Source of the DNA: Streptomyces cirratus
GTDB taxonomy: Bacteria; Actinomycetota; Actinomycetes; Streptomycetales; Streptomycetaceae
DNA: 64,000 bases
Assembly (NCBI RefSeq): GCF_014650775.1
Contig: NZ_BMVP01000014.1
Span: 62,001-126,000, forward strand
Direction: 5' to 3'
The notes under the pieces are model-generated. The model was not told the origin of the DNA. It saw only the letters and a program-made list of their open reading frames with translations, and searched no databases. Shown piece by piece: positions 34,042 through 43,013 of the stretch; within the stretch, counting starts at the first letter, position 1; every line of letters starts with the position of its first letter. The position numbers were made by a program, and so were the translations under genes.

Positions 34042-34881
34042 TCACCGGCCCACGTCCGCGAGCTTGGCCCGCAGCTGGAGCACGGACTTGGTGTGGATCT
34101 GGCTGACCCGGCTCTCGGTGACGCCGAGCACGTTGCCGATCTCGGCGAGGGTGAGGCCCTCGTAGTAGTAGAGGGTGACGACCGTCTTCTCCCGCTCCGG
34201 GAGCGTGTTGATCGCCCGGGCCAGGAGTCTGCGCAGCTCGCGGTCCTCGGCCACCTCCACCGGGTCGTCGGCGGCGTGGTCCTCCAGGGTGTCCATCAGC
34301 GAGAGCCGGTCGCCGCCCTCGCCGCCGACGTGCAGCAGCTCCTCCAGGGCGACCACGTTCGCCAGCGACAGCTGACTGAACACGGTGTGGAGCTCCTCCA
34401 CCCCGATCCCCATCTCCCCGGCCACCTCGTGCTCGGTCGGGGTGCGCCGCAGCTGGGCCTCCAGCGTGGCGTACGCGCGCTCCACGGCCCGCGCCTTCTG
34501 CCGGACCGAGCGGGGGATCCAGTCCAGCGCCCGCAGTTCGTCGATCATCGCGCCGCGGATGCGGGTGATGGCGTACGTCTCGAACTTGATGGACCGCTCG
34601 ATGTCGAACTTCTCGATGGCGTCGATGAGGCCGAAGACGCCCGAGGAGACGAAGTCGGCCTGCTCGACGTTGGGCGGCAGGCCCACGCTGACCCGGCCCG
34701 CCACGTACTTCACCAGCGGCGAGTAGTGCAGGATCAGCTGCTCCCGCAGCCGCTCGTCACCCGAGTCCTTGTACGAGCGCCACAGCACCTCCAGGGACGA
34801 GGGCGCGGTGGACCGCACACTGCCGCCGCGGGCAGCGGGGGGCACCGCAGCGCGGTCAGACCCTGAGGTGTGCTGGGGCAT
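34042..34881 (-). CDS. whiG: RNA polymerase sigma factor WhiG (sporulation, FliA type)
   Basis: 279 residues, close to the known Streptomyces WhiG. Sigma regions 2 (YSPLVKYVAGRVSVGLP ... FDIERSIKFETYAITRIRGAMIDELR), 3 (VERAYATLEAQLRRTPTEHEVAGEMG) and 4 (LPEREKTVVTLYYYEGLTLAEIGNVLGVTESRVSQ) are all visible. It commits aerial hyphae to sporulation. ATG at 34881 has AAAGG eight bases upstream; the longer open frame to 35031 is unlike the family. Confidence 0.95.
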   Translation of the reverse strand: MPQHTSGSDRAAVPPAARGGSVRSTAPSSLEVLWRSYKDSGDERLREQLILHYSPLVKYVAGRVSVGLPPNVEQADFVSSGVFGLIDAIEKFDIERSIKFETYAITRIRGAMIDELRALDWIPRSVRQKARAVERAYATLEAQLRRTPTEHEVAGEMGIGVEELHTVFSQLSLANVVALEELLHVGGEGGDRLSLMDTLEDHAADDPVEVAEDRELRRLLARAINTLPEREKTVVTLYYYEGLTLAEIGNVLGVTESRVSQIHTKSVLQLRAKLADVGR

Positions 34882-34997
34882 GCTTCGCCTTTGCCGGAGC
34901 CGGATTCCTTGGGAGCGTAGCGTGACGGAAGTGTCGCGGTGCGCGAAGAGTACGGGATGGCGCGGGGCCGCAGGAGCGCCCCGAACGGCGCGGGCGG

Positions 34998-35029
34998 GCC
35001 GGGACCGGCGCCTGGCGCACGGTCCCGGC
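34998..35029 (-). terminator. Terminator after dprA, upstream of whiG
   Basis: GCCGGGACCG and CGGTCCCGGC form a perfect ten-base stem with a 12-base loop. It separates the yraN-comM-dprA unit from whiG. The rest of 34882-35090 is presumed to hold the whiG promoter, which I could not pinpoint. Confidence 0.75.
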
Positions 35030-35090
35030 AACCACCCCCGGGAAGACCGCGTCTCTCATCGGCGTCACTCTTTCACCGGAACGCCCCAGG

Positions 35091-36539
35091 TCAACGACCG
35101 CCTCGCCGGGTGCCACCGGTTCGAGTGCCTCCCCGGGGCATGCGCGCGGTCAACTGCCAGGCGTCGCCCTGCCGTTCGACGAACCCCAGAGAGTGAAGTT
35201 CGTACAGTCTGCCGATGACTTCATCGGTGCCGGTGCCGGCGGCGAGGGCCACCTCCTCCAACTGCGCGGGGCGGCCCGCCGGGAGGGCTTCGAGCACGCG
35301 GGCGGCGGCCGGGTCCAGCAGGTCCCGGGGGAGCACCGGGCCCCGCCGTTCGGGAGCCAGCTCCCCCATGTCGCCGACCAGCTCGACCACCTCGGCCGCG
35401 TCCGTGACGAGTACCGCCTCACCGCGCAGCAGTTCGTGGACCCCGGCCGACAGGGAGCTGGTCGCGGGGCCCGGGACGCCCATCGTGAAGCGCCCCAGCT
35501 CCCGGGCCCGCCTGGCGGTGACCAGGGAGCCGCTGCGCACGGCCGCCTCCACGACCACCGTGCCCCTGGTGAGGGCGGCGATGACCCGGTTGCGCAGGAC
35601 GAACCGGCTCGGGGTGGGGTGAGTGCCGGGCGGCAGCTCGCCCAGCACCAGACCCTGGCCCGCGATCCGGCCGAGCAGCCCGGCGTGCCCGCGCGGGTAG
35701 GCCACGTCCGCCCCGCAGGCCAGCACCGCGACCGTGGCCCCGCCCGAGGCGAGGGCCCCGCGGTGGGCCGCGCCGTCGATCCCGTAGGCCGCCCCGGAGA
35801 CCACCACCCAGCCGCGTTCGGCGAGACCCGCCGCCAGGGTCTGCGCCATGTGGGCCCCGTACGGGGTGCAGGCCCGGGCCCCGACCACGGAGACCGAGCG
35901 CAGGGCCCAGGTGCGCAGGTCCGCCCCGCCGCGTACCCACAGCCCGACCGGCCGGGCGTCACCGAGGTCGTCCAGCTGCGTCGGCCACTGCGCCGACCCG
36001 GGGCAGATGAACCGCACTCCCGCCTCGGCGGCCTGCGCGAGGTCGCGCCGCGGATCGGCGAGGGCGGCCCGTCTGCGGTATCCGGCGAGCCGCTCCGGCC
36101 CCACCCCCGCCGGACGCCGCTCCCCCGGCCGGGGATCGGCCCCGGTCAGCAGCCGTATCAGGCCCACCGCGCCGAACTCCCGCAGCCAGCGCCCGCCGCG
36201 CTCGTCCCCGGGCTCCAGCACCCGGGTCAGCGCGGCCCGCGCCAACACCTCCGCCCCCTCCTCACCGCCTTCCCAAGCCCCCGCCGCCGCACCGGCTTCC
36301 CAAGCCCAAGCCCCCGCCGCACCGCCTTCCCAAGCCCCCGCCGCTCCCCGCACCCCGGGCTCACCGCCCGGCCCCGGCTCCACCGGGCCCCGTGGTCCGG
36401 GTCCGGCATCCGGTGCCGCACCTGCGAGCGGTCCCGGCTCGCCACCCCGCCCCGCCGCACCCGGGCCGGCGGGACCGGGTTGCCGTGCACCAGGCTCCTC
36501 ACCCGGTCCCGGCCCTCCCGGCGGCTCCGCGGGGGTCAT
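35091..36539 (-). CDS. dprA: DNA-processing protein DprA with repeat-built N-terminal extension
   Basis: 482 residues, longer than usual. The conserved part begins near residue 97 (LARAALTRVLEPGD) with the Rossmann DprA core: SVVGARACTPYG, VVVSGAAYGIDGAAHRGAL, GTVVVEAAVRSGSLVTARRA, and a C-terminal winged-helix-like region. DprA loads RecA onto single-stranded DNA. Residues 1-95 are Gly/Pro/Ala rich with repeated GAWEGG units encoded by a 24-bp DNA repeat. The ATG overlaps the comM stop (ATGA), which supports this start even though the extension is odd. Confidence 0.9.
   Translation of the reverse strand: MTPAEPPGGPGPGEEPGARQPGPAGPGAAGRGGEPGPLAGAAPDAGPGPRGPVEPGPGGEPGVRGAAGAWEGGAAGAWAWEAGAAAGAWEGGEEGAEVLARAALTRVLEPGDERGGRWLREFGAVGLIRLLTGADPRPGERRPAGVGPERLAGYRRRAALADPRRDLAQAAEAGVRFICPGSAQWPTQLDDLGDARPVGLWVRGGADLRTWALRSVSVVGARACTPYGAHMAQTLAAGLAERGWVVVSGAAYGIDGAAHRGALASGGATVAVLACGADVAYPRGHAGLLGRIAGQGLVLGELPPGTHPTPSRFVLRNRVIAALTRGTVVVEAAVRSGSLVTARRARELGRFTMGVPGPATSSLSAGVHELLRGEAVLVTDAAEVVELVGDMGELAPERRGPVLPRDLLDPAAARVLEALPAGRPAQLEEVALAAGTGTDEVIGRLYELHSLGFVERQGDAWQLTARMPRGGTRTGGTRRGGR
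36264..36344. repeat. 24-bp direct repeat inside the dprA 5' end
   Basis: ACCGCCTTCCCAAGCCCCCG (then CCGC) at 36264-36287 recurs exactly at 36321-36344, with an imperfect, slightly longer copy at 36291-36320. On the minus strand the units encode GAWEGG/GAWAWEAG-like residues in frame, so changes in copy number would lengthen or shorten the DprA N-terminus without shifting frame. Confidence 0.85.
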
Positions 36540-38161
36540 GACTGCACCGCCATCGCCAGCGTCGCCCCGCGGGCGATCCCGGTGCGCAGCTCCAGCGCGA
36601 CGGCCACGTCCAGCGCGTCCGGGCGTTCGTTGCCGCGCAGGTCGGCCACGGTCCAGGCCACCCGCAGCACCCGGTCAAGCCCCCGCGCCGTGAGCAGTCC
36701 CCGCTCCATGTCCCGCTCGGCCTGGGCCAGCGCGCCCGGGGCGGCCTGCCACCGGGTCCGCAGCTCCTGCCCGGGCACCTCGCAGTTGAGCCGCCACGGG
36801 GTGCCGTCGAGCCGGGCGGCGGCCCGGTCCCGGGCTTCACGGACCCGCTCGGCGACCACCGCGCTGGCTTCGCCCCGGCCGCCGCGCCCCAGCAGGTCGG
36901 AGCGGGTGACGGGCTCCACCTCGACGCGCAGGTCGACGCGGTCGAGCAGCGGCCCGGACAGTCTCGCCTGGTAGCGCCGGACCACCGAGGCCGGGCATTC
37001 GCAGCCGGACCCTTGGAGCGTGTGCCGCCCGCACGGGCACGGGTTGGCGGCGAGGACCATCAGGAAGCGGGCCGGCAGCCTCACCACCCCGGCCGCCCGG
37101 GCGATGACCACGTGCCCCGCTTCGAGGGGCTGGCGCAGCGCGTCCAGCGCCTTCGAACCGAACTCGGCGGCCTCGTCGAGGAACAGCACGCCCCGGTGGG
37201 CCAGGGAAACCGCCCCCGGCCTCGGCACCCCCGCCCCGCCTCCGACCAGGGACTGCATGGTCGCGGAGTGGTGCGGGGCGCAGTAGGGCGGCCGGACGAG
37301 CAGGGGTTCACCGGGCGGCAGGATTCCCGCGACCGAGTGGACGGCCGTGACCTCGAGGGAATCCTGTCGGGTGAGCGGCGGCAGGATCCAGGGCAGCCGC
37401 TCGGCGAGCATCGTCTTGCCCGCGCCCGGAGGCCCGCTGAGGAAAAGGTGGTGTCCCCCCGAGGCCGCCACCTCCAGGGCCCGGCGGGCCGCGTGCTGCC
37501 CGGCGACATCGGCGAGGTCCGGGAGATCGGGGCCGTCCCCGCCGCCACCGCGGGAGATGCCGGTGCCGAGTCCCGCGCCCGGGACGAGCAGCCCGGCCAG
37601 CATCGGGTCGGGGCGCCCTGCGGCCGGATCCTCCTCCTCGGGAACGACCCCGTCGGTCAGGACCGCGATCAGCTGCCGCAGGCTCCGTACGCCGAGCACC
37701 GACACGTCCGGGACGAGCATCGCCTCGGCCGCGCACTGCTGCGGCACCACCACCTGCCGGTACCCGGCCTCGGCGGCGGCCAGTACGGCGGGCAGGACGC
37801 CCCGCACGGGCCGCACCCGCCCGTCCAGCCCGAGTTCCCCGATGAGGACGAGATCGGCGATGGCGCCCGGCTCGACCACCTCGGCGGCCCCCAGGACGGC
37901 TGCCGCCACAGCCAGGTCGAAGCCCGCTCCGGACTTTGGTACGGAGGCCGGGCTGAGTCCCACCGTGAGCTTCTTCTGCGGCCAGGGGGCGCCGGAGTTG
38001 ACCACGGCGGCCCGCACCCGGTCCCGGCTCTCGACCAGCGTCTTGTCGGGCAGCCCCACCAGGGTGAAGGCCGCGACGCCGGGCTCCAGGTCGGCCTGGA
38101 CCTCGACCAGCACGCCCTCGACCCCCACCAGGGCCACCGAGCAGGCCCGCGCGAACCCCAT
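36536..38161 (-). CDS. comM: YifB/ComM-type magnesium-chelatase-like AAA+ ATPase
   Basis: 541 residues. N-terminal Lon-protease-like domain, Walker A SGPPGAGKTML, Walker B GVLFLDEAAEF, a zinc-like cysteine cluster NPCPCGR...GCECP, and the C-terminal ChlI-like region. ComM is a branch-migration helicase that aids integration of transformed DNA; in non-competent bacteria the role is unclear. Sits between yraN and dprA with TGATG and ATGA overlaps, so these three are translated together. Confidence 0.92.
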   Translation of the reverse strand: MGFARACSVALVGVEGVLVEVQADLEPGVAAFTLVGLPDKTLVESRDRVRAAVVNSGAPWPQKKLTVGLSPASVPKSGAGFDLAVAAAVLGAAEVVEPGAIADLVLIGELGLDGRVRPVRGVLPAVLAAAEAGYRQVVVPQQCAAEAMLVPDVSVLGVRSLRQLIAVLTDGVVPEEEDPAAGRPDPMLAGLLVPGAGLGTGISRGGGGDGPDLPDLADVAGQHAARRALEVAASGGHHLFLSGPPGAGKTMLAERLPWILPPLTRQDSLEVTAVHSVAGILPPGEPLLVRPPYCAPHHSATMQSLVGGGAGVPRPGAVSLAHRGVLFLDEAAEFGSKALDALRQPLEAGHVVIARAAGVVRLPARFLMVLAANPCPCGRHTLQGSGCECPASVVRRYQARLSGPLLDRVDLRVEVEPVTRSDLLGRGGRGEASAVVAERVREARDRAAARLDGTPWRLNCEVPGQELRTRWQAAPGALAQAERDMERGLLTARGLDRVLRVAWTVADLRGNERPDALDVAVALELRTGIARGATLAMAVQS

Positions 38162-38547
38162 CAGGCCGCCCCCCTGACGTGCTCCACCACGGGCGCACCG
38201 CGCCGCGGCAGCAGGATCCCGACGAGGTCGATCCGCACCCCGCCCGGCGGTGGCCCCCCGTGATCGGCGAGCCAGCGCCCGGCGAGCCGGCGCAACCGCT
38301 CCGCCTTGCCGGGCCGGACGGCTGCCATGGGGTGCTCGAACACCTCCCGCCCGGCGGCCCCCGCCCTGCGCGTCTTCACCTCGCACACGACGACGCAGTC
38401 ACCGTCCCGCGCGACGATGTCGATCTCCCCGCTGCGGCATCGCCAATTCCGGGCGATCACCGTCATCCCGGACTCGGTGAGCCGCCGCACCGCGAGGTCC
38501 TCGCCGTACCGGCCCAATGCCTGCTGTGCCACGCTCTTCGCGTTCAT
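38161..38547 (-). CDS. UPF0102/YraN family endonuclease-like protein
   Basis: 128 residues. Restriction-endonuclease-fold motif: RSGEIDIVARDGD then VVVCEVKTR (Glu-Asp...Glu-x-Lys), with an N-terminal helix AQQALGRYGEDLAVRRL. Function unproven in the family; linkage with comM and dprA suggests DNA processing. ATG at 38547 at the end of a 121-base gap in which I see no other feature. Confidence 0.9.
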   Translation of the reverse strand: MNAKSVAQQALGRYGEDLAVRRLTESGMTVIARNWRCRSGEIDIVARDGDCVVVCEVKTRRAGAAGREVFEHPMAAVRPGKAERLRRLAGRWLADHGGPPPGGVRIDLVGILLPRRGAPVVEHVRGAA

Positions 38548-38668
38548 CCGGCACCACCTCCGGCACCGACGATCCCGTGCCCCCGCCCCCCGCGTGGATC
38601 TTGGTGGACAACCGTGGCGTTGTGGAAAACCCGGTCACCCTCGCGGGTGAGCCGGGTCTTCGGGCCGG

Positions 38669-38977
38669 TCAGCTCCCGGGAAGTTCGAGGTCGCTCTTGT
38701 TGAGCTCCTCGATGTTCACGTCCTTGAAGGTCAGCACGCGCACCTGCTTGACGAAGCGGGCCGGACGGTACATGTCCCAGACCCAGGCGTCAGCCATGGT
38801 GACCTCGAAGAAGACCTCCCCCTGGACCGAGTGCACCTGCATCTCGTAGTCGTTGGTGAGGTAGAAACGGCGTTCCGTCTCGATCACGTACTTGAACAGA
38901 CCGACGACGTCGCGGTACTCCCGATAGAGCTTCAGCTCCATCTCGGTCTCGTACTTTTCGAGGTCCTCGGCACTCAT
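38669..38977 (-). CDS. DUF2469 family protein
   Basis: 102 residues, the usual family size. Starts MSAEDLEKYETEMELKLYREYRD-like (acidic helix) and has WVWDMYRPARFVKQV in the middle. Highly conserved small actinobacterial protein with no known activity. GAAGGGGAA lies upstream of the ATG at 38977. Confidence 0.92.
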   Translation of the reverse strand: MSAEDLEKYETEMELKLYREYRDVVGLFKYVIETERRFYLTNDYEMQVHSVQGEVFFEVTMADAWVWDMYRPARFVKQVRVLTFKDVNIEELNKSDLELPGS

Positions 38978-39032
38978 GGCATGTTCCCCTTCAGCCGTGC
39001 GTCCCCCTATTGTGCGCCAGAGCCCCGAGCCC

Positions 39033-39524
39033 CTAAACGATTTCGGGGGCCAGGACCACCGGCGCACCCGGAGGACCGTCGTCGAGCAGCGTACGGAGCA
39101 ACCCGGCGAGTCTGGTCGGGTACACCGTCTCACGTGCCGACAGAAGTTCCTCGGAGGTCCACCACCTCGCTCCCGTGACGGTGCGCCGCTCCAGCTCCGT
39201 GAACCCGGTCGTCTCCGTCGCGGTCCGGGTCGTGCGGGCGAGGAAGTACCACTCGTCCTGCTCCCAGCGCCGCCCGTCGAAGGGGAAGGCGCAGTACCGC
39301 TGCCACAGCACCGGCCCCAGTTCCACTTCGGTGATGCCGGTCTCCTCCGCGAGCTCCCGCAGCGCGGCCTCCGCACGCGTCTCGGCGCCCTCCACCCCGC
39401 CGCCCGGGGTGAACCACCAGTCGTTCGCGGGGTCGCCCGGCTCGAAGCCGTGCAGCAGCAGGATCCGGTCCCGCGGGTCCAGGAGGACGACCCGGGACAC
39501 CTTGCGGGCCCCGTCAGCGGGCAT
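39033..39524 (-). CDS. Nudix hydrolase
   Basis: 163 residues. Nudix box GGGVEGAETRAEAALRELAEETG is complete, preceded by RVVLLDPRDRILLLHG. A nucleotide- or nucleoside-diphosphate-derivative hydrolase of unknown substrate. The start overlaps the end of sipZ by 11 bases, so it is co-expressed with sipZ; in S. lividans a MutT-like gene is recorded after sipZ, in agreement. Ends in AAPEIV-like sequence. Confidence 0.92.
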   Translation of the reverse strand: MPADGARKVSRVVLLDPRDRILLLHGFEPGDPANDWWFTPGGGVEGAETRAEAALRELAEETGITEVELGPVLWQRYCAFPFDGRRWEQDEWYFLARTTRTATETTGFTELERRTVTGARWWTSEELLSARETVYPTRLAGLLRTLLDDGPPGAPVVLAPEIV

Positions 39525-40314
39525 CGACGCGCTCCCGCCTCCGTCCGCGCCCCAGCACCCGCGTGAGGGGCCCGTAGGCGGCCCCCAGGAGCACCAGGGC
39601 GGCCCCGGCCACCACTGCGGCCAGCTGGAGGCGCAGCGGCCCGGGCCGGGAGGTCCCGCCGGGGAGCGCGGCGTAGGTGCCGGGCCGCTCCACCATCGCC
39701 ATCGACGGCCACGCCAGCGCGTCGACCCGGGCGCTGACCGCCGAGCGGGCCACGGTCCCCTGCCCGCTCTCCTGGAGGTGGGCGCGGGAGTCCAGCGAAC
39801 CCGCCCGGTGGTCACCGAGCAGGAAGAGGTTGCCGTCGGGGACCTTCACCTCGAAGGTGGTGTCGGATGCGCCTCCGGGCACGGGTACGGTCGCCGCATC
39901 CAGCGGGGTGAGCCGGGCGTCGTCGAGGTAGGGCTCGTCCAGCTCCCTGCCGTTGACCGTGAGCTTGCCGCCGGTGCCGCAGCACTTCACGGTGTCGCCG
40001 CCGACCGCGACCACCCGCTTGACCATGGGCGAGTCACTCCACATGGAATCGGTGAAGATGACGACGTCACCACGGTGCACCTGGTCGCCGTCGATCCGCT
40101 GTGCGAGCACCCGGTCGCCGGGCCGCACGGTCGGCACCATCGAGTCGGTCGGCACCGTGTACGGCTGGTACGTCAGCGCGCCCCAGACGAAACCGCCGAG
40201 GAAGAGCACGAAGCCGACGGCCACGGCGATTCCCGACAAGACGTTGCCGAGACCGCCGTGGCCCTTGCCGCCACCCCGTATGACCTGTGTACCGCTCGCT
40301 CTTGTTCCGCCCAT
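39514..40314 (-). CDS. sipZ: Type I signal peptidase SipZ
   Basis: 266 residues. Membrane anchor LSGIAVAVGFVLFLGGFVWG, catalytic Ser in VPTDSMVPTV, Lys in VKRVVAVGGD, and box LFLLGDHRAGSLDSR. A second hydrophobic stretch LQLAAVVAGAALVLLGAAYG near the C-terminus. Cleaves signal peptides at the outer face. Family order identifies it as SipZ, the last of four. ATG at 40314 has GGGGG eight bases upstream. Confidence 0.9.
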   Translation of the reverse strand: MGGTRASGTQVIRGGGKGHGGLGNVLSGIAVAVGFVLFLGGFVWGALTYQPYTVPTDSMVPTVRPGDRVLAQRIDGDQVHRGDVVIFTDSMWSDSPMVKRVVAVGGDTVKCCGTGGKLTVNGRELDEPYLDDARLTPLDAATVPVPGGASDTTFEVKVPDGNLFLLGDHRAGSLDSRAHLQESGQGTVARSAVSARVDALAWPSMAMVERPGTYAALPGGTSRPGPLRLQLAAVVAGAALVLLGAAYGPLTRVLGRGRRRERVDAR

Positions 40315-40380
40315 TGCAGCAGCCCCCACACTCGGGATCGTCGACCTGGGCGGCACCCTACCCGGCGGTACTACCGCCGG

Positions 40381-41322
40381 TCAGCTCCGGCCGGTCAGCT
40401 TCCGCCTGCGCCACAGGACGACGGGAACCGCGCCCGTGAGCCCCAGGGCCGCCGGCCCGAGTCCGACCGGCGCCAGTCCCGAGGCGTCGAGGCCGAGTGC
40501 GGCGGCCTTGGCCTGGTTGCCGATGCCCGGCTGGTCGAAGGTGTCCGGGACGGGGAGGGTCGCCCAGCGGGTGACGGGCCACGCGACCACCACGGCCCGG
40601 CCGACGACGTCCTTGACCGGGACGAAGCCCTGGGTGGAGTCCTGCATGTGGTAGCGGGAGTCCTGGGAGTTCTGACGGTGGTCTCCCATCACCCAGATCT
40701 TGCCCTTGGGGACGGTGATCGGGCCGAACGGGGCGTCGTCACACGGGGTGTTGCCGGGGTAGATGTACGGCTCGTCCAGCTCCTTGCCGTTGACGACGAC
40801 CGGTCCGCCCCGCTTGCACTCGACCGTGTCACCGCCGATGGCGATGGTCCGCTTGATCAGGTCCTTCTCCTCGGCGGACGGCATGAGGCCGATCCAGCTG
40901 AGGGCCTTCTGCGCGAAGTTCGGCTCCGGGGTGGCCTCGCCCGCGAGCCAGTTGGCGGGGTCGTGGAAGACCACGACCTCACCGCGCTCGGGCTCCGAGC
41001 CGAACCACGGGGTCAGCTTGTCCACGAGCACCCGGTCACCGCGCTGGAGGGTGTTCTGCATCGACTCCGACGGGATCGAGAACGCCTGTACCAGGAAGGT
41101 CTTGATCAGCAGGGCCAGCAGCAGGGCGATGCCGATGAGGAGCGGCAGCTCCTTCCAGAACGAGCGCTGGGGTCGCGCCCCGGCACCGCCCTTCTCGGAC
41201 TCGCTTTCGACGCCGTCCTCCGGCCGCTCGGCACCCTCGTCGCGTCCGGACCGCGCGCCTACCGCCACATCCCCCACATCCACTCCCTCAATCGGATTCG
41301 CCGCCCGCGCCGGTACGGACAC
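40381..41322 (-). CDS. sipY: Type I signal peptidase SipY
   Basis: 313 residues. A ~55-residue charged cytoplasmic lead, anchor LPLLIGIALLLALLIKTFLV, catalytic Ser in IPSESMQNTL, Lys in IKRTIAIGGD, WVMGDHRQNSQDSR, and a C-terminal helix (LGPAALGLTGAVPVVLW) ending in basic residues. In S. lividans SipY is the main signal peptidase. GTG at 41322 follows a strong GGGAGG nine bases upstream. Confidence 0.9.
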   Translation of the reverse strand: MSVPARAANPIEGVDVGDVAVGARSGRDEGAERPEDGVESESEKGGAGARPQRSFWKELPLLIGIALLLALLIKTFLVQAFSIPSESMQNTLQRGDRVLVDKLTPWFGSEPERGEVVVFHDPANWLAGEATPEPNFAQKALSWIGLMPSAEEKDLIKRTIAIGGDTVECKRGGPVVVNGKELDEPYIYPGNTPCDDAPFGPITVPKGKIWVMGDHRQNSQDSRYHMQDSTQGFVPVKDVVGRAVVVAWPVTRWATLPVPDTFDQPGIGNQAKAAALGLDASGLAPVGLGPAALGLTGAVPVVLWRRRKLTGRS

Positions 41323-41381
41323 GGGCCCTCCCCTCCCTTAACGAGCGGGAGTTCCCTAAGGCGCGGGAGACCGAGGACACA

Positions 41382-42254
41382 CTATGCGAACGGCGTGCCC
41401 CGACGCCGTCCACCGCGTCCGCGCCGTCCGCGCCGCGCCTGATCGGGCACCGTGCGGAAGGTCGCGGGCTGCTCCAGCTGCCGCCAGTGGGCGTAGGGCC
41501 AGGCGATCACCACGGCCCGTCCCACCACTCCGTTCTCGTCGATCGTGCCCTGGAAGCCCTCGTCGAGGTGGTAGCGGGAATCGGCCGAGTTGGCCCGGTG
41601 GTCGCCCATCACGAAGAGCCGGCCCCGCGGCACCTTCACTTCGAACCGGATCTCCGACGGGGCGTTGCCCGGGTTCACGTACGGCTCATCCAGCGGCGTT
41701 CCGTTGACGGTGATCCGCCCCCGGGAGTCGCAGCACGTGACGGTGTCGCCGCCGACGCCGATGACCCGCTTGATCAGGTCCTGTTCGTTCGCCGAGGGCA
41801 GCAGTCCGATGAAGGTCAGGGTCTGCTTGATCTGCTTGACGACGACCGGGTCCTTGCCCGGCCGGGCCGCCTCTCCCTTGAGCCAGCCGCCCGGGTCCTT
41901 GAACACCACCACGTCGCCCCGCTCCACCTTGGAGCCGAACCACGGCGTGAGCTTGTCGACCAGGACCCGGTCGCCGATCCGGATCGTCTGCTCCATGGAG
42001 CCCGACGGGATGAAGAAGGCCTGCACCAGGAAGGTCTTGAGGAGCAGGGCGATGCACAGCGCGACCACCACCAGCAGGGGCAGTTCCCCCGCCCTGCGGG
42101 TCCGTCTGCGCCGGCGGACCCGGCGCGCCAGCCGGCGCCGCTCGGCCCGGCCGCCCTCCGGCTGCGGCGGCGCCTCGACGACCTCGGGCTCCGGCTCCGG
42201 CTCGGGGTCCCGCTCGCTGCCCCGCCGGCCTCTCGGCCGCCCCCGGCTACCCAT
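41382..42254 (-). CDS. sipX: Type I signal peptidase SipX
   Basis: 290 residues. Cytoplasmic lead with repeated Glu-Pro and a long Arg-rich patch (RRLARRVRRRRRTRR), anchor LPLLVVVALCIALLLKTFLV, Ser in IPSGSMEQTI, Lys in IKRVIGVGGD and FVMGDHRANSADSR. The C-terminus is Arg/Gly rich (RRGRRGRGGRRRG) and has no second membrane helix, unlike sipY and sipZ here. Overlaps the end of sipW by eight bases. Confidence 0.9.
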   Translation of the reverse strand: MGSRGRPRGRRGSERDPEPEPEPEVVEAPPQPEGGRAERRRLARRVRRRRRTRRAGELPLLVVVALCIALLLKTFLVQAFFIPSGSMEQTIRIGDRVLVDKLTPWFGSKVERGDVVVFKDPGGWLKGEAARPGKDPVVVKQIKQTLTFIGLLPSANEQDLIKRVIGVGGDTVTCCDSRGRITVNGTPLDEPYVNPGNAPSEIRFEVKVPRGRLFVMGDHRANSADSRYHLDEGFQGTIDENGVVGRAVVIAWPYAHWRQLEQPATFRTVPDQARRGRRGRGGRRRGTPFA

Positions 42255-42969
42255 GTCCGCCCCCCGCGGTCCCCGCCGCGCCCCAGCGCGACACGGGCCA
42301 GCCGATCCAGTCGGCCCGCCCGATCACCTTGTCCACCGGCACCATCCCCCCGCCCGGCTCGCCCAGGTGGTCCCGGGAATCCCTCGACTGGGACCGGTGA
42401 TCGCCCATGACCCACAGGGTCCCAAGGGGCACGACGATCCGGAAGGGCACCTTCGAGGAGGTGTCGCCCGGATAGAGGTACGGCTCCTCCACCGGAACCC
42501 CGTTCACCTTCATGCGGCCGTTCTCGTCGCAGACCACGTCGTCGCCGCCGACGCCCACGACCCGCTTCACGAAGTCGGTGTCGGACGGCTCCGCCAGCCC
42601 GAGGACCGAGGCCGCGTCATGCAGGGCGGAGCCGATCGGATCGCCCTGCGGTCCCTCCGGGACGAACGAGCCGGTGCCGTCGAAGACGACCACGTCCCCG
42701 CGCTTCGGCTGGTCGCCGAAACGGTACGCCAGCTTGTTGACCAGCACCCGGTCGCCGACGCGGAGCGTCGGCTCCATCGACCGGCTCGGGATCAGGAAGG
42801 GCTGCACGACGAAGTTGCCGAGCACCAGCACGAAGACCGTGCAGGCCAGCCCCAGCAGCCCGGCCCGCCGCCAGGTCAGCCCGCGCGGGGCCAACGCACG
42901 GCGCGGCCGCCCCTCCCCCTCGTCGGGGGAAGGGCGGCCGCGCTGGGTGAGCTCTGCTTCGGTGTCCAT
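42247..42969 (-). CDS. sipW: Type I signal peptidase SipW
   Basis: 240 residues. Anchor LGLACTVFVLVLGNFVVQPF, catalytic Ser in IPSRSMEPTLRVGD, Lys in VKRVVGVGGD and WVMGDHRSQSRDSRDH. The shortest of the four with no C-terminal helix. First of the sipW-sipX-sipY unit. Shine-Dalgarno weak. Preceded by rplS at a distance of 44 bases in the same direction. Confidence 0.9.
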   Translation of the reverse strand: MDTEAELTQRGRPSPDEGEGRPRRALAPRGLTWRRAGLLGLACTVFVLVLGNFVVQPFLIPSRSMEPTLRVGDRVLVNKLAYRFGDQPKRGDVVVFDGTGSFVPEGPQGDPIGSALHDAASVLGLAEPSDTDFVKRVVGVGGDDVVCDENGRMKVNGVPVEEPYLYPGDTSSKVPFRIVVPLGTLWVMGDHRSQSRDSRDHLGEPGGGMVPVDKVIGRADWIGWPVSRWGAAGTAGGGHG

Positions 42970-43013
42970 CGTGGGGGAGCCTATCCGGCCGCCCCCTGGA
43001 CCCGGAGGGGAGA

